Assembly: GCA_964016985.1 (NCBI GenBank)
Contig: OZ024836.1
Coordinates: 38,560,803 to 38,624,802, forward strand
Source: Anodontia alba
Lineage: Eukaryota; Mollusca; Bivalvia; Lucinida; Lucinidae
Length of the DNA stretch: 64,000 bases
Direction: 5' to 3'
Shown here: positions 1 through 10,772 of the stretch, in pieces
Position numbering within the stretch: position 1 is the stretch's first letter
Layout of the letters: the number at the start of each line of letters is the position of its first letter
The notes under the pieces: model-generated
Database searches by the model: none
What the model was told of the DNA's origin: nothing
The model's input: only the letters and a program-made list of their open reading frames with translations
Translations under genes and position numbers: made by a program

Positions 1-331
1 TTCAATGGCTCGAATATCTTTAGAACATGTCGGTCTGTTCGAGATTGGGGTACTTCGAGCCACTAAGGGTTAATCATGACGCCAGATCAGGAAGCAAATG
101 GAGATAATTTAGGGAATTTCTTCGTTCTTCTATATAATAATGGTATTTTTACTCATTAGAATCGCATCGATGAGGCGATTTTAATGGATACGCATAACAT
201 ACAATTTCACGATAAAATATGATTTTTTTTATTGAACTATCGGAATAATTGCGCAGTGACCCAAAACCTAGTTCGAATTAGCCATGGTAAACGAGTAATC
301 GGTGTTCGAGCTATTGACGTTCGATTGTATA
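1..331 (+). mobile_element. Family B MITE, copy 1
   Basis: Non-autonomous element, probably cut at the window edge. It starts with a GGCTCGAA-type end and closes with CTATTGACGTTCGATTGTAT. Four related copies are in the window. Family B ends resemble CAGTCGAACCTCAATAGCTC in inverted orientation and are usually followed by TA, which fits a Tc1/mariner-pogo-like MITE (inference; no transposase is present). The middle holds the palindromic core ACTCATTAGAATCGC that is shared with families A and C. Confidence 0.7.
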
Positions 332-343
332 GCCAAATGATTA

Positions 344-779
344 TCCAAAATTTTTGCATAAAAAGCAGCACGTTATTAACAGCCGTTCATTAACCGGCAA
401 AAAGCCGTGTATTAACAAGGCGATTCACGCGCTGTTAATGCACGGCTACGCACCTTTCAATCTGATCGTACCGGGGCCACAGATTTGCTGCCGTTACGAG
501 ATGTGTACTGCCCGGCCCTAGAACGAGCATAGTCCGTGGAAATTACATTCGCGAGACATCGGCGAAAAGGCGAAACAAAATAGTGCAAGAAATAACGCGA
601 AATGTAGCAAATGTTTTCAGTTTTTATGCAATAATAGCGATCGAACGTGGTTTTTCAATGCATTAACATTTGCCAGGTCCCTTGGGAGGTGTTGAAAACC
701 GCGGCCTTCGGCCTCGGTTTTCAACACCTACCACGGGACCTGACGAATGTTAATGCATGAAAAACCATGTTTGATCCCT
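344..779 (+). mobile_element. Family F repeat with terminal hairpin, copy 1
   Basis: About 435 bp, roughly 85% similar by eye to 3602-4069. The left part contains TATTAACAGCCG and, in inverted form, GTTAATGCACGGCTA. The right 130 bp (643-774) is a long hairpin whose arms run from GAACGTGGTTTTTCAATGC to GCATGAAAAACCATGTTTGA, with the loop near GGCCTTCGGCC. No coding capacity is convincing. I read it as a foldback-type non-autonomous element. Confidence 0.65.
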
Positions 780-999
780 ATAGTACAGCTCCCACAATCC
801 CAGCAGATGTGATCTCACAGCTAGGCAGGACAGAACAAAAACAAGATCAAGACAAACAAACATGAAGGACACTGTTTCATTGATAAACAAAATATGGACT
901 TCGAGCATGCGCAAAACGCACTTATTCAGATTCATCCCACGCATGCGCAAAGATTCACCCGAGCATTTGCTCTCCATTGATACATACTATAGTGTCCAT

Positions 1000-1113
1000 T
1001 TATCTGCTTGCGTACAAGGTAGGCCCTGATCAGACTGCACGGATCTGCATGCTGATCTTGGCCTTCGCTGTCCACAGTTGCCCGAAGACACGTTTTCGCA
1101 TGGCACGGCCAAT
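1000..1113 (+). repeat. E1 palindromic repeat with tail
   Basis: Short palindrome GATCAGACTGCACGGATC through GGCCTTCGCTGTCCAC, followed by the conserved tail CGAAGACACGTTTTCGCATG. The window has more than twenty copies or fragments of this E1 family, many at the edges of other elements. This copy ends a few bases before a family B MITE. Confidence 0.6.
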
Positions 1114-1119
1114 ATAACT

Positions 1120-1466
1120 GTACAGTCGAACCGCAATAGCTCGAACACCGATGGATCGTTTACCATGGCTAATTCGATCTCGTCCTTGAGTCCCTACGAA
1201 ATTCTTCCAATAGCTCAAGAAAACAACAAAAAAATCTTATTTCATCTTTAAATTGTATGCTGTGTGTACTGATCATCGAGGCGATTTTTATGAATACACT
1301 CAACATACCGTTCTTATATAGAAAATGGAAAATAGTTCCCTGAATTATCACCATTTGCTTCCTCACCTTGCGTCCTGATTGACCCTAAGTGGCTCGAACT
1401 ACCCATATTTCGAACAAATTTCCATGGTCCCGAAGATGTTCGAGGCGTTGATGTTCGACGGTGTAA
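1120..1466 (-). mobile_element. Family B MITE, copy 2
   Basis: Reverse orientation relative to copy 1. It opens with TACAGTCGAACCGCAATAGC and ends with GATGTTCGACGGTGTA, so both ends are the inverted CAGTCGAAC motif next to TA. Only part of the palindromic core is kept near 1258-1290 (CATCGAGGCGATTTTTATGA). Confidence 0.7.
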
Positions 1467-1589
1467 TGATTGCGTTTTCCGCATACCAATCAATGGGTAT
1501 TCCTGCTCAGATCGCGCGGTTATAACATTGATGTCATAAAATGGTTTGCTTGCTTAGCAGTTAATCAATCACGACTGACCACTTGCTTA

Positions 1590-1790
1590 TCTCTTTAATT
1601 GCAAGCCGGTGGGTCGGGGTTTGGACGCTGTGATGGCTCCGACTTAAAAACTATTCATTAGTTTGTTTGGGCCGGAATTTTTACCATTATGGAAGCTGAG
1701 GGCGAAAGTTTGGATTCCGTAAAGCTAGCTTAACCCCCGAGTAATCCATTAATGACCGTTCCAAGGCGGTTGTTTCATAGTGGCACTTTT
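1590..1790 (-). repeat. Dispersed repeat N fragment
   Basis: On the minus strand it reads GCCACTATGAAACAACCGCC then TTGGAACGGTC. The ACCGCCTTGGAACGGTC box recurs in diverged form near 15045, 26440, 32660 and 57355. The repeat is probably the untranslated part of a retroelement or a long SINE (inference); no ORF accompanies it. Confidence 0.45.
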
Positions 1791-2085
1791 TGTTAGTTTA
1801 TTATGTAGTGTTGCACTTTCGAATGTTTTTTCTTTTAATAATTATGTAAGTTTACGATAAATTAAGTTAAGTGTAGGTAGCTTTTTGGAAAGAGTTGCTA
1901 AACCTCCTTGTCATCTGTTCATAATGATACGGCTTAATTGTATTCGTCTGTATTTCCCTCTGGTGTTGGGGGCTCAATGAGGATCTGATTATATCAGTTC
2001 CTGAGTTGTGTCAGTTCCTGAGTTCACTTATGTACTTTACATGTATCTGGCTAAAGGGTCAGTTTCTTGCGTTTCTTTCTTTTGA
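1791..2085. other. Unannotated spacer
   Basis: AT-rich single-copy-looking sequence. I see no exon, RNA gene or repeat apart from a small direct repeat of TCAGTTCCTGAGTT near 1998-2027. Confidence 0.5.
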
Positions 2086-2665
2086 TTGTTTAGGTTTCAC
2101 CGCCCTATCAACCCATAAGGGTCATGTCGAGCCAGTCAGTTTACCTTACCATACTTTCCCTGGGTAGGCTTTGTCCTACATCACGAAAACATACCTATAT
2201 AATTTTGACCCCCTTAAACCCCACTTTTATATAGTAAAACTGGGGTTTGCAGGGGTATAAGTTATTTTTCATATTTCTGCTTAAAACATGGATTGTGGGT
2301 ACTCGTTAGAACCGCCTCGGCGAGGCGGTTCTAACGAGTACCCACAATCTATGTTTTGAACAGAAATATGAAAAATATTAGAATTTTTCATCTGAAAATT
2401 TTCAAGTTTTTGGTGAAAAAATTCTCAGTATATTTGAATAGGCGTGTTTTCGTAATGTAAGCGGTTAACCCGCGTTTGTGCACATTCTTTCACCAGAAAC
2501 TGACAATTGCCCTTCTTGAATCAGTGGAAGGGAGAGAATGACCGTAGAAAATGTGTCATGATTAATCTCCACACAAAATATTTGCCGGATCGGCTGGGAA
2601 AGAGCCTGCGACCTCCTTATCACCAGTCGGACGCATCCGACTGAGCCATAGAGACCGGCTTCTTG
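2086..2665 (-). mobile_element. tRNA-headed SINE interrupted by a MITE
   Basis: Read on the minus strand, the 5' head (about 2590-2662) has a pol III A box, TGGCTCAGTCGG, and a B-box-like GGTCGCAGGCTCTTTCC. The body includes CATTCTCTCCCTTCCACTG and GTCAGTTTCTGG, and the 3' end is near 2090. A family A MITE (2180-2457) splits it. The unoccupied equivalent is seen in the related SINE at 24964-25185, where the two flanks are continuous. A tRNA-derived SINE of the molluscan V-SINE/RUDI type is likely, but the family name is from memory. Confidence 0.7.
2180..2457 (+). mobile_element. Family A hairpin MITE, copy 1
   Basis: Complete copy of the most abundant family here. The left end is the CATCACGAAAAC type and the right end GTTTTCGTAATG is its inverted match. 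Inside are a G-rich/C-rich pair (CCCCTTAAACCCC and GGGTTTGCAGGGG) and a near-perfect central palindrome with arms of about 35 bp reading GTGGGTACTCGTTAGAACCG. It sits inside a SINE and is flanked by TA on both sides. Confidence 0.85.
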
Positions 2666-3095
2666 CGTTGCACATTGATTGTCTGATAATATGGAGAATG
2701 AACAATACTAGATAGATTCCCAATGTATTTTTGTTATCACTGAAGCAAACAAAACATGCTAAGGTGAGTCTAATGACTACAGCGGAGTTTGCTGTTGTGG
2801 GGAAATAACAAAAGTTGCATGCTGAATAGCTTCTTTCACAAGCTCTGTAAAATTTCCTTATTTCAAGACCTCCAAATATACGGAATGTTAAACAATGTTA
2901 GATATATCTATTGTTCTTCACATATCTTGCTGTCTGCGTTTGTGGAGATGCTATCTGAACTGTGTGGATCACAGGTAAGTCTTGGCATCTTCTGTCTGTA
3001 CGTGGTATAGCGCCAGATAAAGGGAGACTTCAGAAGATTTGTTTTATTTGCTGGTATCGTAATGAAACCCAAATTATTTGAACAGACATGCCTGG
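2666..3095. other. Unannotated spacer
   Basis: No gene recognised. An open frame at 2789-3010 has no family signature, no splice context and ordinary AT-rich composition. Confidence 0.45.
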
Positions 3096-3352
3096 CCAAA
3101 CAGTGTAGATCCAGATCAGACACCGCAGAATTACGGTCTACACTGTTTGCTAATTACCCAGCAGTTTTATTACACATTGACAGGTATCAAAATTGATTCG
3201 TTCAATTTTGTTAGAAGTATGGTAAGAAGTTTAGGTATCCCAATACTTAAGAGAAATGGTTGAACTATTTAAAAAAACAAAGTGGAGACCCTGATCAAAC
3301 GCCGCGTTCTGCAGCGTCTTATATGGGTCTGCACTGTTTGTCAGTTACCCGT
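3096..3352. repeat. Two E2 palindromic repeats
   Basis: Copies at about 3096-3167 and 3284-3352. Each is a short palindrome related to GATCAGACGCCGCGTTCCGC, bounded by AAACAGTGTAGA and its complement CTACACTGTTTG. The second is less symmetrical. The E2 family recurs about fourteen times in the window. Confidence 0.6.
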
Positions 3353-3601
3353 TTAGGAGGTCCCTAGTTTTCAATGGAGGAAGAAACTGAACTTTAATGA
3401 TGTGTTGATAGACGACTTATGTTTCATGTGCATAAAGACCCTTATGCCGTATGTGAAAAATCAGCCTGCACATCCACGAATTCGGAAATGGACATTCTAT
3501 GCTCGATTATATATGCAGCCGTATCCATAGATTCCGTAAGCAGACAACGAAGGCCCAGATCAGACAAACCGTGAGATCAATATTATGCTGTTATCTCATA
3601 T

Positions 3602-4069
3602 TACATGTATTATTGCATAAAACAGTGTCGCACGTTATTAACAGCCGTGCATTAACTGGAGAAAAGCCGTGTATAAACAAGGCTCACGCGCTGTTAATGC
3701 CGCGCTGTTAATGCACGCGCTGTTAATGCACGGCTACGTCACTTTCAATATGATCGTACCGGGGCCTCAGATTTGCTGCCGGAACGAGATGTGTACTGTC
3801 CTGGCCTTGAACGAGCATAGTCCGTGGAAATTGCGTTCGCGAGACATCAGTGAAAAGGCGAAAGAAAATAATGCAAGAAATAAGGCGAAATGTAGCAAAA
3901 GATTTCAGTTTTTTATGTCATAATAGCGATCGAACATGGTTTTTCAATGCATTGACATTCGTCAGGTCCCTAGGGAGATGTTGAAAACCGCGGTCTTCGG
4001 CCTAGGTTATCAACACCTCCCTCGAGACCTGGCGAATGTTAATGCATGAAAAACCATGTTTGATCCCCA
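3602..4069 (+). mobile_element. Family F repeat with terminal hairpin, copy 2
   Basis: Same structure as 344-779, with an internal triplication of GCGCTGTTAATGC near 3692-3732. The terminal hairpin is 3926-4065 (GATCGAACATGGTTTTTC to GAAAAACCATGTTTGATC). An 84-codon frame (3669-3923) crosses it, but the equivalent frame in copy 1 is interrupted, so it is not called as a gene. Confidence 0.65.
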
Positions 4070-4945
4070 TATTACATGTAATATCTTGTTTCCTCAAATT
4101 AATAATGCGAATCTCAGCATATTTTCTGGCTGTCTCAGGATAATAAGTCGAGGTCAATATACAAAGTTGCAGCAACGAAATAATATCTGTTTTCTTCAAC
4201 TGTTACAGTTGAGGCAAAAAGACATGTCACTGTTGTACAAAATGAAAATGATAACAAATGCTGCACAAGATAACAAGATAGTATCTTGTTGGTACAAGAT
4301 AACAATGACTACTATATCCCTTCTAGGGCTCCGTACTCAAACGATAATGAACAAATACTGACAGTCGGCAGAGAGCAGTGGTTTGAAATAAGAGGCCCTT
4401 TCAAGAGCCTAGGGCGACTGTACTTGTTTCTGTCTGAACTTGCTATGCTCATGAGAATTGTTTTCGTGTTATATTAGAAGGCTGATAGAGTTTCTGATTA
4501 AACATTCCATGAGCTTGTTTTCAGAAAACAATTACACGAATATTAAGTGAAAAGGGAAGCAGGAAGGCAGGCGCTCTATCCTCAAGTCTTCTAAAGAAAC
4601 AGGCTGCGTTTTAAGGGAGTGAACACGCATGGGTAACTTCATTTATCTTTTGTTTCCCTTCTTAAAAGAAGCTTGGTGTACAGGGAAATTGTTCTACAAA
4701 ATGTCATGAAAACAATGTTCAAACAGAAAACGTTATTAATTTGAACGAGAAATAATAAGACGGCGACTGTTTTGCTCAATTCTAACCACAAGAACAATAT
4801 AATAACAAATTTAACTTTATTGAAAGTTTGTATGTACCCCCAAACGTCATTCTGACCATAAATATCTAGAGTTTATTAAAAGCTCTATGTAAAGTTTCTT
4901 TCTTATGTTTACTTTGTTAAATCTTATATATATTACGGAAAGGGG
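4070..4945. other. Unannotated spacer
   Basis: AT-rich. A 101-codon frame at 4056-4361 overlaps the end of the family F element and shows no motif. Nothing else recognised. Confidence 0.45.
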
Positions 4946-4949
4946 GCGT

Positions 4950-5345
4950 TATTAGGGTGGTTCAGGTGTTCTTTGTATGGCTTTTCGACTGCTCACTGTG
5001 TGTTTGTCTCTTCGTGTTTTGTTCGCTTTGTTGTCTTATTGTTGCGTCTAGTGGATCTTGTCTAGCTTGGTGATCATCTTCTTGGGAATTAGGGTACTGG
5101 CTGCTTTGTGTTTCGTTTCTTTGTTTTGTGGATTGTGTATTCCCAGCTAGCATTCTACATAATTCTATAGCAGGCCGTTATCTGCCCGTCAGCTCCCCTA
5201 ACGGGCCGAAAAAACGGTCTGCTATAGATTTATGTAAAATGCTTACTAGGTTGTGTTATGGTTTGTTTGCCCTCACTCATGGTGTCATTGCTAGGCTATC
5301 TGCTGTGATTGTGGCTCTTCCAGGACGTCTTCTATACTATTTATA
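4950..5345 (-). repeat. Dispersed repeat N copy, interrupted
   Basis: On the minus strand the left end reads GAAGAGCCACAATCACAG, matching the N family (compare 32395 and 45600). A hairpin element (family O, 5146-5250) lies inside it. The 80-codon plus-strand frame at 5128-5370 runs across both and is not a gene. Confidence 0.5.
5146..5250. mobile_element. Family O hairpin element, copy 1
   Basis: Foldback sequence of about 100 bp. The arms run from CTATAGCAGGCCGTTATC to AACGGTCTGCTATAG around a CCCGTCAGCTCCCCTAACGG centre. Weaker inverted matches extend the arms outward to AGCATTCTACATAA and TTATGTAAAATGCT. A second copy is at 38252-38345. Confidence 0.6.
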
Positions 5346-6231
5346 TGATAAATATAAGATAAATGTGTAGATGAAAAGAAAAGAAAATCGAAATCTTAAA
5401 ACGGTTATTTTCTGTAGTGCACTTTCTCGTAATATATACATTATTTAGCCTGGTAACTTATGTCAGGACTTCGACTGTAATTACCTACGGTGATTAAGGG
5501 CTTAATGTTTTACCCAGCACCCTATTAGAACAAAACAAATGTGGTCTATATACATGCTAATGACGTCATTTGACTCGCATCAGGGGAAAAGAGTCGTTAT
5601 AGCATTTGCGCACAACATAGACGAGCCTTTACAAGTATTTACTCACGTAAGCGGTAGCACAAGGAGAAAACAGTCAAAGAACTAGACATGAGACCGCACT
5701 TAAGGGCCAGGTATGCGCACCAAAAGAATTTGTCCGGGTCTGAAAAGCAACTCATTTCTTTGGACAATGTGTCTACTATAAGACACACATAGAGATTGAC
5801 TCAGGCTGTTTTTAAATAACAAATTGAATTACGTAAGTTTTCAAAATGACATGTTTCGTTTGTTAAGTATTTAACAAGAAATGATGAATGGAATTCCGAC
5901 TATTTGGCACCAATAATAGAGAATCCGTCCATTATATAAAACGAAGCAAAAATTGCATAATGGGTGTTGAACTATACATGTGTCGGAAATAAAACAAGTA
6001 AGCCGAGCAACAACATTTCCGACAAGATTAGTACTAGAAAATATCAGACGCGGTTTTATCGATCTGCACATAAACAATGTAAAACACAACACGTTCTCTG
6101 GCTACCGCAAGAACAGAATTCCATCTTCACAATTATACACAACGGGCTAATTTCAGGGAGCAGAAAACATATTCTGTACTTTAAGGAAGCACTATTTTAA
6201 CCCGTTTGTGCCTGGTGTCACATAAAAGGGA
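5346..6231. other. Unannotated spacer
   Basis: No gene or repeat recognised. The 73-codon minus frame at 5871-6092 and the overlapping plus frame have no family signature. Confidence 0.4.
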
Positions 6232-6300
6232 CATTGGCAAACAGTGTATGCCAAGCTCAGACCCCACAGAACGCGGCGTCTGGTCAGGGTGTACTCTTTT
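6232..6300. repeat. E2 palindromic repeat
   Basis: GGCAAACAGTGTATGCC followed by a degenerate GAACGCGGCGTCTGGTCAG arm. An (AAT)n tract of about 18 bp follows at 6331-6348. Confidence 0.55.
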
Positions 6301-7266
6301 TGCATTAAGTTCAGAAATTTCTACAAAACATGATAATAATAATAATAAAAACTAATATATAGGAAATGGACCTGTCCGAAAAGTTAAGGTGAAAGAGTCC
6401 ACTCAGCATAAATGGGGTAAAACATGATTCAAAATAAGTGAGGATTTTCTTTTTGCCAGAAAGACCGCCATGGTATTTCAGGTTTCTACAATCGGTATGA
6501 CAATTTAGCACTGTGAGCGGTTAAAATAAAAGCAAAAGTCCTAAGTATATGATATCACAGAATGTGTCATTGGAGATAAAAAAATATAATAGTAACAAAG
6601 TCATCTACAACATTGGGCATTTTAATATAACAGATACAAATTGGCATATTCATTTTTTTTAATATATTATCACATAAAAAATGAAGTACCAATATTTGTG
6701 TCTTGTCAAAATTAAGAATACACTTTCCCACACTTACGCTTACACTAAAATACTTATTTCAGCTATCCGGCTAAATAAATATTGTACATGTAGTAAAGAA
6801 CTCCTAATCATACAGTGCAAATGCTGATCTGTTCGCAAGTGTTCGGCGCACATCCTCCTGTTATAAAACTGATTATATCTGGGCTGCGTCAAGCGTAAAA
6901 GTGCCTTCGAGCATGCTCAAAACGTGCGGATTCACATCTTCCTGCACATGCGTAAGATATCAACCAGGCATTTTCTGTCCACTGAAGGCCTCATCAGAAC
7001 CTCATCAGACTACGCAGATGCCCGAACATGTTTTCGCAAGGCACGGCCCATTTATTGCCTTATAATCCTCAAGAATTAGGGATGATTTCCTGTAAATTGA
7101 AAATTAGATGATCAAAAGTACCATTTAGTTTCTTCCAAACTGTTCAAGACAGTCTTCATCAGAGATTTTAATCACAGCTTCACAACCATCCTTATTAAAT
7201 GAACACTTCCAGAGTATTAAAAGCTTTACATGATTACCAGAAGCTTTAAAGGCAAAGAGGGTTGTG
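6301..7266. other. Spacer with an E1 fragment
   Basis: AT-rich, no gene recognised. An E1 remnant lies at about 6985-7050 and ends with the tail CATGTTTTCGCAAGGCACGG. Confidence 0.45.
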
Positions 7267-7572
7267 TTAAACATTAAAAACATATGGCATTAAAGGCATT
7301 ACTAAAACGACGTATAAGTTAAAAGGATTAAGGATTATTTTAAGTTTCTGAACTTTTTCTCCAGGGTTTATATGTACATGAACTACACCTTGAGAAATAC
7401 ACAAACAAGACACAGTTGCATCTTCATATCGCATGATGTCAATTAACTGAGACCTTCTAGTTGCAAATTCTGTAAATGAACGGATCCATACCAATACATA
7501 ACAAAAGTAATCAAACAGTAATGTGCTTTTTTTTGCACCAGAACATAAATGTTGGATAGTTTTCGACGCCAT
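7267..7572 (-). CDS. Hypothetical ORF, 101 codons
   Basis: Complete frame starting with a real ATG in a good context (ATGG) and encoding MASKTIQHLCSGAKKSTLLF at its N-terminus. Residues 45-75 look ordinary and protein-like (MRYEDATVSCLCISQG, then a HVHINPGEKVQ stretch). The C-terminus is hydrophobic. No domain recognised. It could be one exon, a retroelement relic or chance; no poly(A) signal or neighbour supports a gene. Confidence 0.2.
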   Translation of the reverse strand: MASKTIQHLCSGAKKSTLLFDYFCYVLVWIRSFTEFATRRSQLIDIMRYEDATVSCLCISQGVVHVHINPGEKVQKLKIILNPFNLYVVLVMPLMPYVFNV

Positions 7573-7649
7573 AATCGCACTATATAAAGCAAGTAATCAA
7601 ACCGGAACATTGTTGTGGCACTCATATAACTAACTTCCACATGGCCAAA

Positions 7650-7856
7650 TTATACGAATAAGTACGTATTGGATACAAGGCATGTATGTATTGTAACATC
7701 AATAACAAAACTTTCCACTATCAAAATGATAAACTTCAACAAAGAATTCCGCCCCAGGATCATTACTGATGCAAATACTTCAGACAAAAGTGTATAGGGA
7801 GAAACCACTTGATCGACGGCAGCACCTAGCCCTTCAGAGTCAGGAGACATAACCAC
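7650..7856 (-). other. Open frame inside an inverted repeat region
   Basis: A 68-codon frame beginning MVMSPDSEGLGAAVDQVV with protein-like composition. No family recognised. Part of it lies in one arm of the inverted repeat 7733-7931, which argues that it belongs to a mobile element relic. Confidence 0.15.
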
Positions 7857-7931
7857 TGCATCAGTACACTTATTAAAAAAAAAAAAAAAAAAAAGTTTTC
7901 CTGGGCCGGAATTCTTTGTTGAAGTTTAATT
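7733..7931. repeat. Inverted repeat of about 28 bp arms
   Basis: The sequence GGAATTCTTTGTTGAAGTTT occurs on the plus strand at about 7910-7929 and as its complement at about 7735-7757. A run of about 20 A separates the arms. It is compatible with a foldback or a rearranged retroelement end. Confidence 0.55.
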
Positions 7932-8082
7932 CTTAAATTGTAATAATATTTCCAAGCTTCAGTATCCTGTGGATTCAGAGAGTTCCCTGTATATAATGAG
8001 TGCGCTAGCGAATATAATGAGTGCGCTAGCGCACCAAAAGTATACCCTATCCGAGGTGTCATTCAGAGAAATAAAAAAACTG

Positions 8083-8200
8083 CCTGCTTTCATGAGACCC
8101 TGTATAAACTCTGCCTTATACGAGTATAAAAACAAGTCGGCGAGCACAAATAGCTCCCACAGGAATGCCGATTGTTTGTTGAAATATCCGTCCATTAAAC
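8083..8200 (-). pseudogene. Reverse transcriptase fragment, frameshifted
   Basis: On the minus strand one frame reads GRIFQQTIGIPVGAICA and, after a frameshift, the next frame reads LADLFLYSYKAEFIQGL. This order matches the GIPMGTNCAPLLADLFLYSY region that I know from a reverse transcriptase-like retroelement protein family widespread in molluscs and cnidarians (motif from memory). The codons for the Pro-Leu after the Ala are missing at the frame break. Downstream the frame runs into a duplicated GTGCGCTAGCGCAC region (7996-8036) with no further RT similarity. It is a dead fragment. Confidence 0.6.
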
Positions 8201-8270
8201 CCCACCAAGAATGTCGTCGGATAGATATTCCAGCATCTTAACAGCATCTACATAAAAGTATTTTTAGTGC

Positions 8271-8522
8271 ATTACAAAAACACGCCTATTCAAATTTATT
8301 GAAAATTTTGCAACCAAAAAAGGAAAATTTTCAGGTAAAAAATTCTGATATATTTCTGATCAAAACATAGATTGTGGGTACTCGTTAGAACCGCCTCGAG
8401 TACCCACAATCTATATATTTTAGCAAAGTAAGAAAAATAGTGTTTACCCCTGTAAACCCCTGTTTTACTATATAAAAGTGGGGTTTAAGGGGGTCAAAAT
8501 TATATAGGCGTGTTTTCGTGAT
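8271..8522 (-). mobile_element. Family A hairpin MITE, copy 2
   Basis: Reverse-orientation copy with ends CATTACAAAAACACGCC and GTTTTCGTGATG. The central palindrome is collapsed: AACCGCCTCGAGTACCCACA shows that most of one inner arm was deleted at the CTCGAG junction. Confidence 0.8.
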
Positions 8523-9404
8523 GGGTGCCAAGAGTGGCCCTGAGCAAAGCGTGTCTGCATAGCCAAGGACAACATACTGGAAGCAGCGATTACCATTTTT
8601 GTAGAAGAAACAGACACGCTTGTAACTCGGATTTCCGTTTGTAATGATTAGTTGTGGCATAAAGAGAAGTCGAAAAACTTAATACTATTTACAGAACAGA
8701 ATAACTGTGATTGTAATTGTTAGAAGTTATTTTGAGTTTGACAGAATTGATATCTTATTGTCATCGCTTTAGGAAGATTAAGATCTTCATTTGAGAGAGA
8801 AAATCCGAACAGAGTATCCGTTATTCTCGTTGACAGGACTTGATGTTAAACTGAATGAATTATGTATTTTATATAGACTCTATTAAAACAAATCAGCACA
8901 GTAAACATTTCCACATATTTTGTTGCAAATAAACATTCATGTTCTTTATATTCATATAGGCCGCTATTTTGGTTGCGCTAAAAGACAGCTCAAGTATAGT
9001 TCGCGGATAATCACTGCCGCCCGCTGAAAACTGTCACAACTAAACATAAAGGTTGCAAAACGTCGCAAATGCCCACGGGTGCTTTACCTTACTGAATGGA
9101 GACCAGATTCCATTTGTCCATGTCGACACGTTGCCTATTTGTCTAGCTTGGTATCTGCTTGTGACTTTGACTTAATACTACTGACTTTTTCTAGTACTGT
9201 ACCTTCACGTTTTCACGGGTGATGTGGAAAACTTTGTTAAGAAAAAGCGTATTATTAAATTTCTATGAGAACAAGATTTAATAGTATAGCTAGAACTCTA
9301 AACCAGATTCAAAGATACTAAGGACAAAATCATCTATCGACTGTTAATAAAGACACAATAATTGAACTTCAACGTCAGAAAACGTTCATTCTTACGTGAG
9401 CACC
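8523..9404. other. Unannotated spacer
   Basis: No gene or repeat recognised in this AT-rich stretch. Confidence 0.4.
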
Positions 9405-9605
9405 CATCAAAGACTCAGATCAGACTGCGCTGAAGCGCAGTCTGATCAGAGTCTTCTTTGTCCCCATGAAGGAACGTAGCACCCTTGGTAATCCAAAACG
9501 CGCCCAAGGAGAATTCTGATCAGAGTACGCGAATGCACAGGCTAAACTGAATATTCGCAGGATGCACATGTCCGACGGTACGCTTTCTGATTTGAGGCCC
9601 AATAG
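9405..9605. repeat. E1 palindromic repeats
   Basis: A short, nearly perfect hairpin at 9411-9464 (AAGACTCAGATCAGACTGCG with its complement after a GAAG turn), followed by a second, degenerate GATCAG unit near 9510-9550. Confidence 0.65.
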
Positions 9606-10463
9606 ATGTTTTATGCTAGACACTACTCGAAATTACTCGTATAAATTCTATTAAATAGGAAAATAGTCTAATTTCGGAGACAAATTGTCTGAAACATATA
9701 TTCAAACAGACATCGTTTTCTACAGTTACAGGGGGAAGGTTCTTTAATTGTGTAATGCTTTAAAAATGCTATTAATTTTGTATTACAGTGACGTTAAGGA
9801 GCTTTAAGCTTAGCTTAGCTCGCACTGAAATTGGTAGTAATGATATAAATACCCTTTCGAAGGTTAATGCTGTCGATGAGGCTAAAATAAAAAGAGGGCT
9901 CCTATAGCTACGGATGCCGCTCCCTTTATGCAGATCTGTTTCAGGTTTGTTACGGAAGAGACTTGATGCTGTATGTTTCTCAAGAAAATCAATCCGATGT
10001 TATTGATTGTTTTTTCAAACTGAATATTTAGGTCACATATCTAATGTTGGTAATGTCTTCTTTGTCCATATGGCAGATAAACTTTACAGCGAATCTTTTC
10101 TTTTGGTATTTTTGCAACCGAATAAAGCTTATACATGTACTTCTGACACGAATCGCCGTTTTTTTTTTTTTTTTTTGTTTTTTTTTTTTTTTTTGTTTTT
10201 TTTTTTTTTTTTTTTTTTTGTTTGTTTTGTTTGTTTTTTTATACTTTTCAATATTTTGTTTTGTTTGTTTTTTTTAAACTTTTCAATACCTAACCAAGTA
10301 CCTGAATAATAAACTTCCCAAATGTTTTCGAGGTTTAACTGTCTTTATTCAGAATAAATTTCCAAATATTGTATTGATTTGAAAACAAAAACCACGTCTG
10401 CATGTACTTTGATATTTATGGTGAATAATGCTGAATTTAGAAGGATTGTCGGTAATTCTGTTG
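9606..10463. other. Spacer with poly(T) tract
   Basis: No gene recognised. Positions 10159-10270 are an interrupted poly(T) (T runs broken by single G) that produces a false Phe-rich frame. Confidence 0.5.
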
Positions 10464-10772
10464 TCACCCAATACACAAATATAGGTTTCTGCGGCATACT
10501 GTATGCATAGTTGCATGAGTGTGGTTCTCTGTTTGTTTCTCTATTTCCCTGTACGAAGCTGAGTCGGGCTTTAGGATGAATGACGCTACTTCTTCCATCT
10601 GCTGCAGGAGGTTAGCGCTTGACTTAAATGCCTGTGGCAGAAGTATGTCATTAGTTGCTTTCACCCAACAGTATAATATTGGTCGTTTACTCCAAACGCT
10701 CTTGAAGATGCATTTTAGCAACCATAAAGATTGCAGGCTATCATAATAATGCATTTCTTGATATATAAACAA
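10464..10772 (-). CDS. Hypothetical ORF or exon
   Basis: A 102-codon frame. Its second half is hydrophilic and protein-like: AFKSSANLLQQMEEVASFIL, followed by KPDSASYREIEKQTENHTH. A possible acceptor (CTTCTGCCACAG) immediately precedes the AFKSS codons, so the real unit may be an internal exon. No domain recognised, and no matching donor or poly(A) signal was settled. Confidence 0.2.
   Translation of the reverse strand: MFIYQEMHYYDSLQSLWLLKCIFKSVWSKRPILYCWVKATNDILLPQAFKSSANLLQQMEEVASFILKPDSASYREIEKQTENHTHATMHTVCRRNLYLCIG

Noticed and set aside
3669..3923. 84-codon frame in family F copy 2
   Set aside because: The matching frame in copy 1 (344-779) is interrupted and the internal triplication creates part of the frame.
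7996..8036. Duplicated GTGCGCTAGCGCAC-type palindrome as a regulatory operator
   Set aside because: It is an 18-bp tandem duplication next to a dead RT fragment; nothing links it to a promoter.
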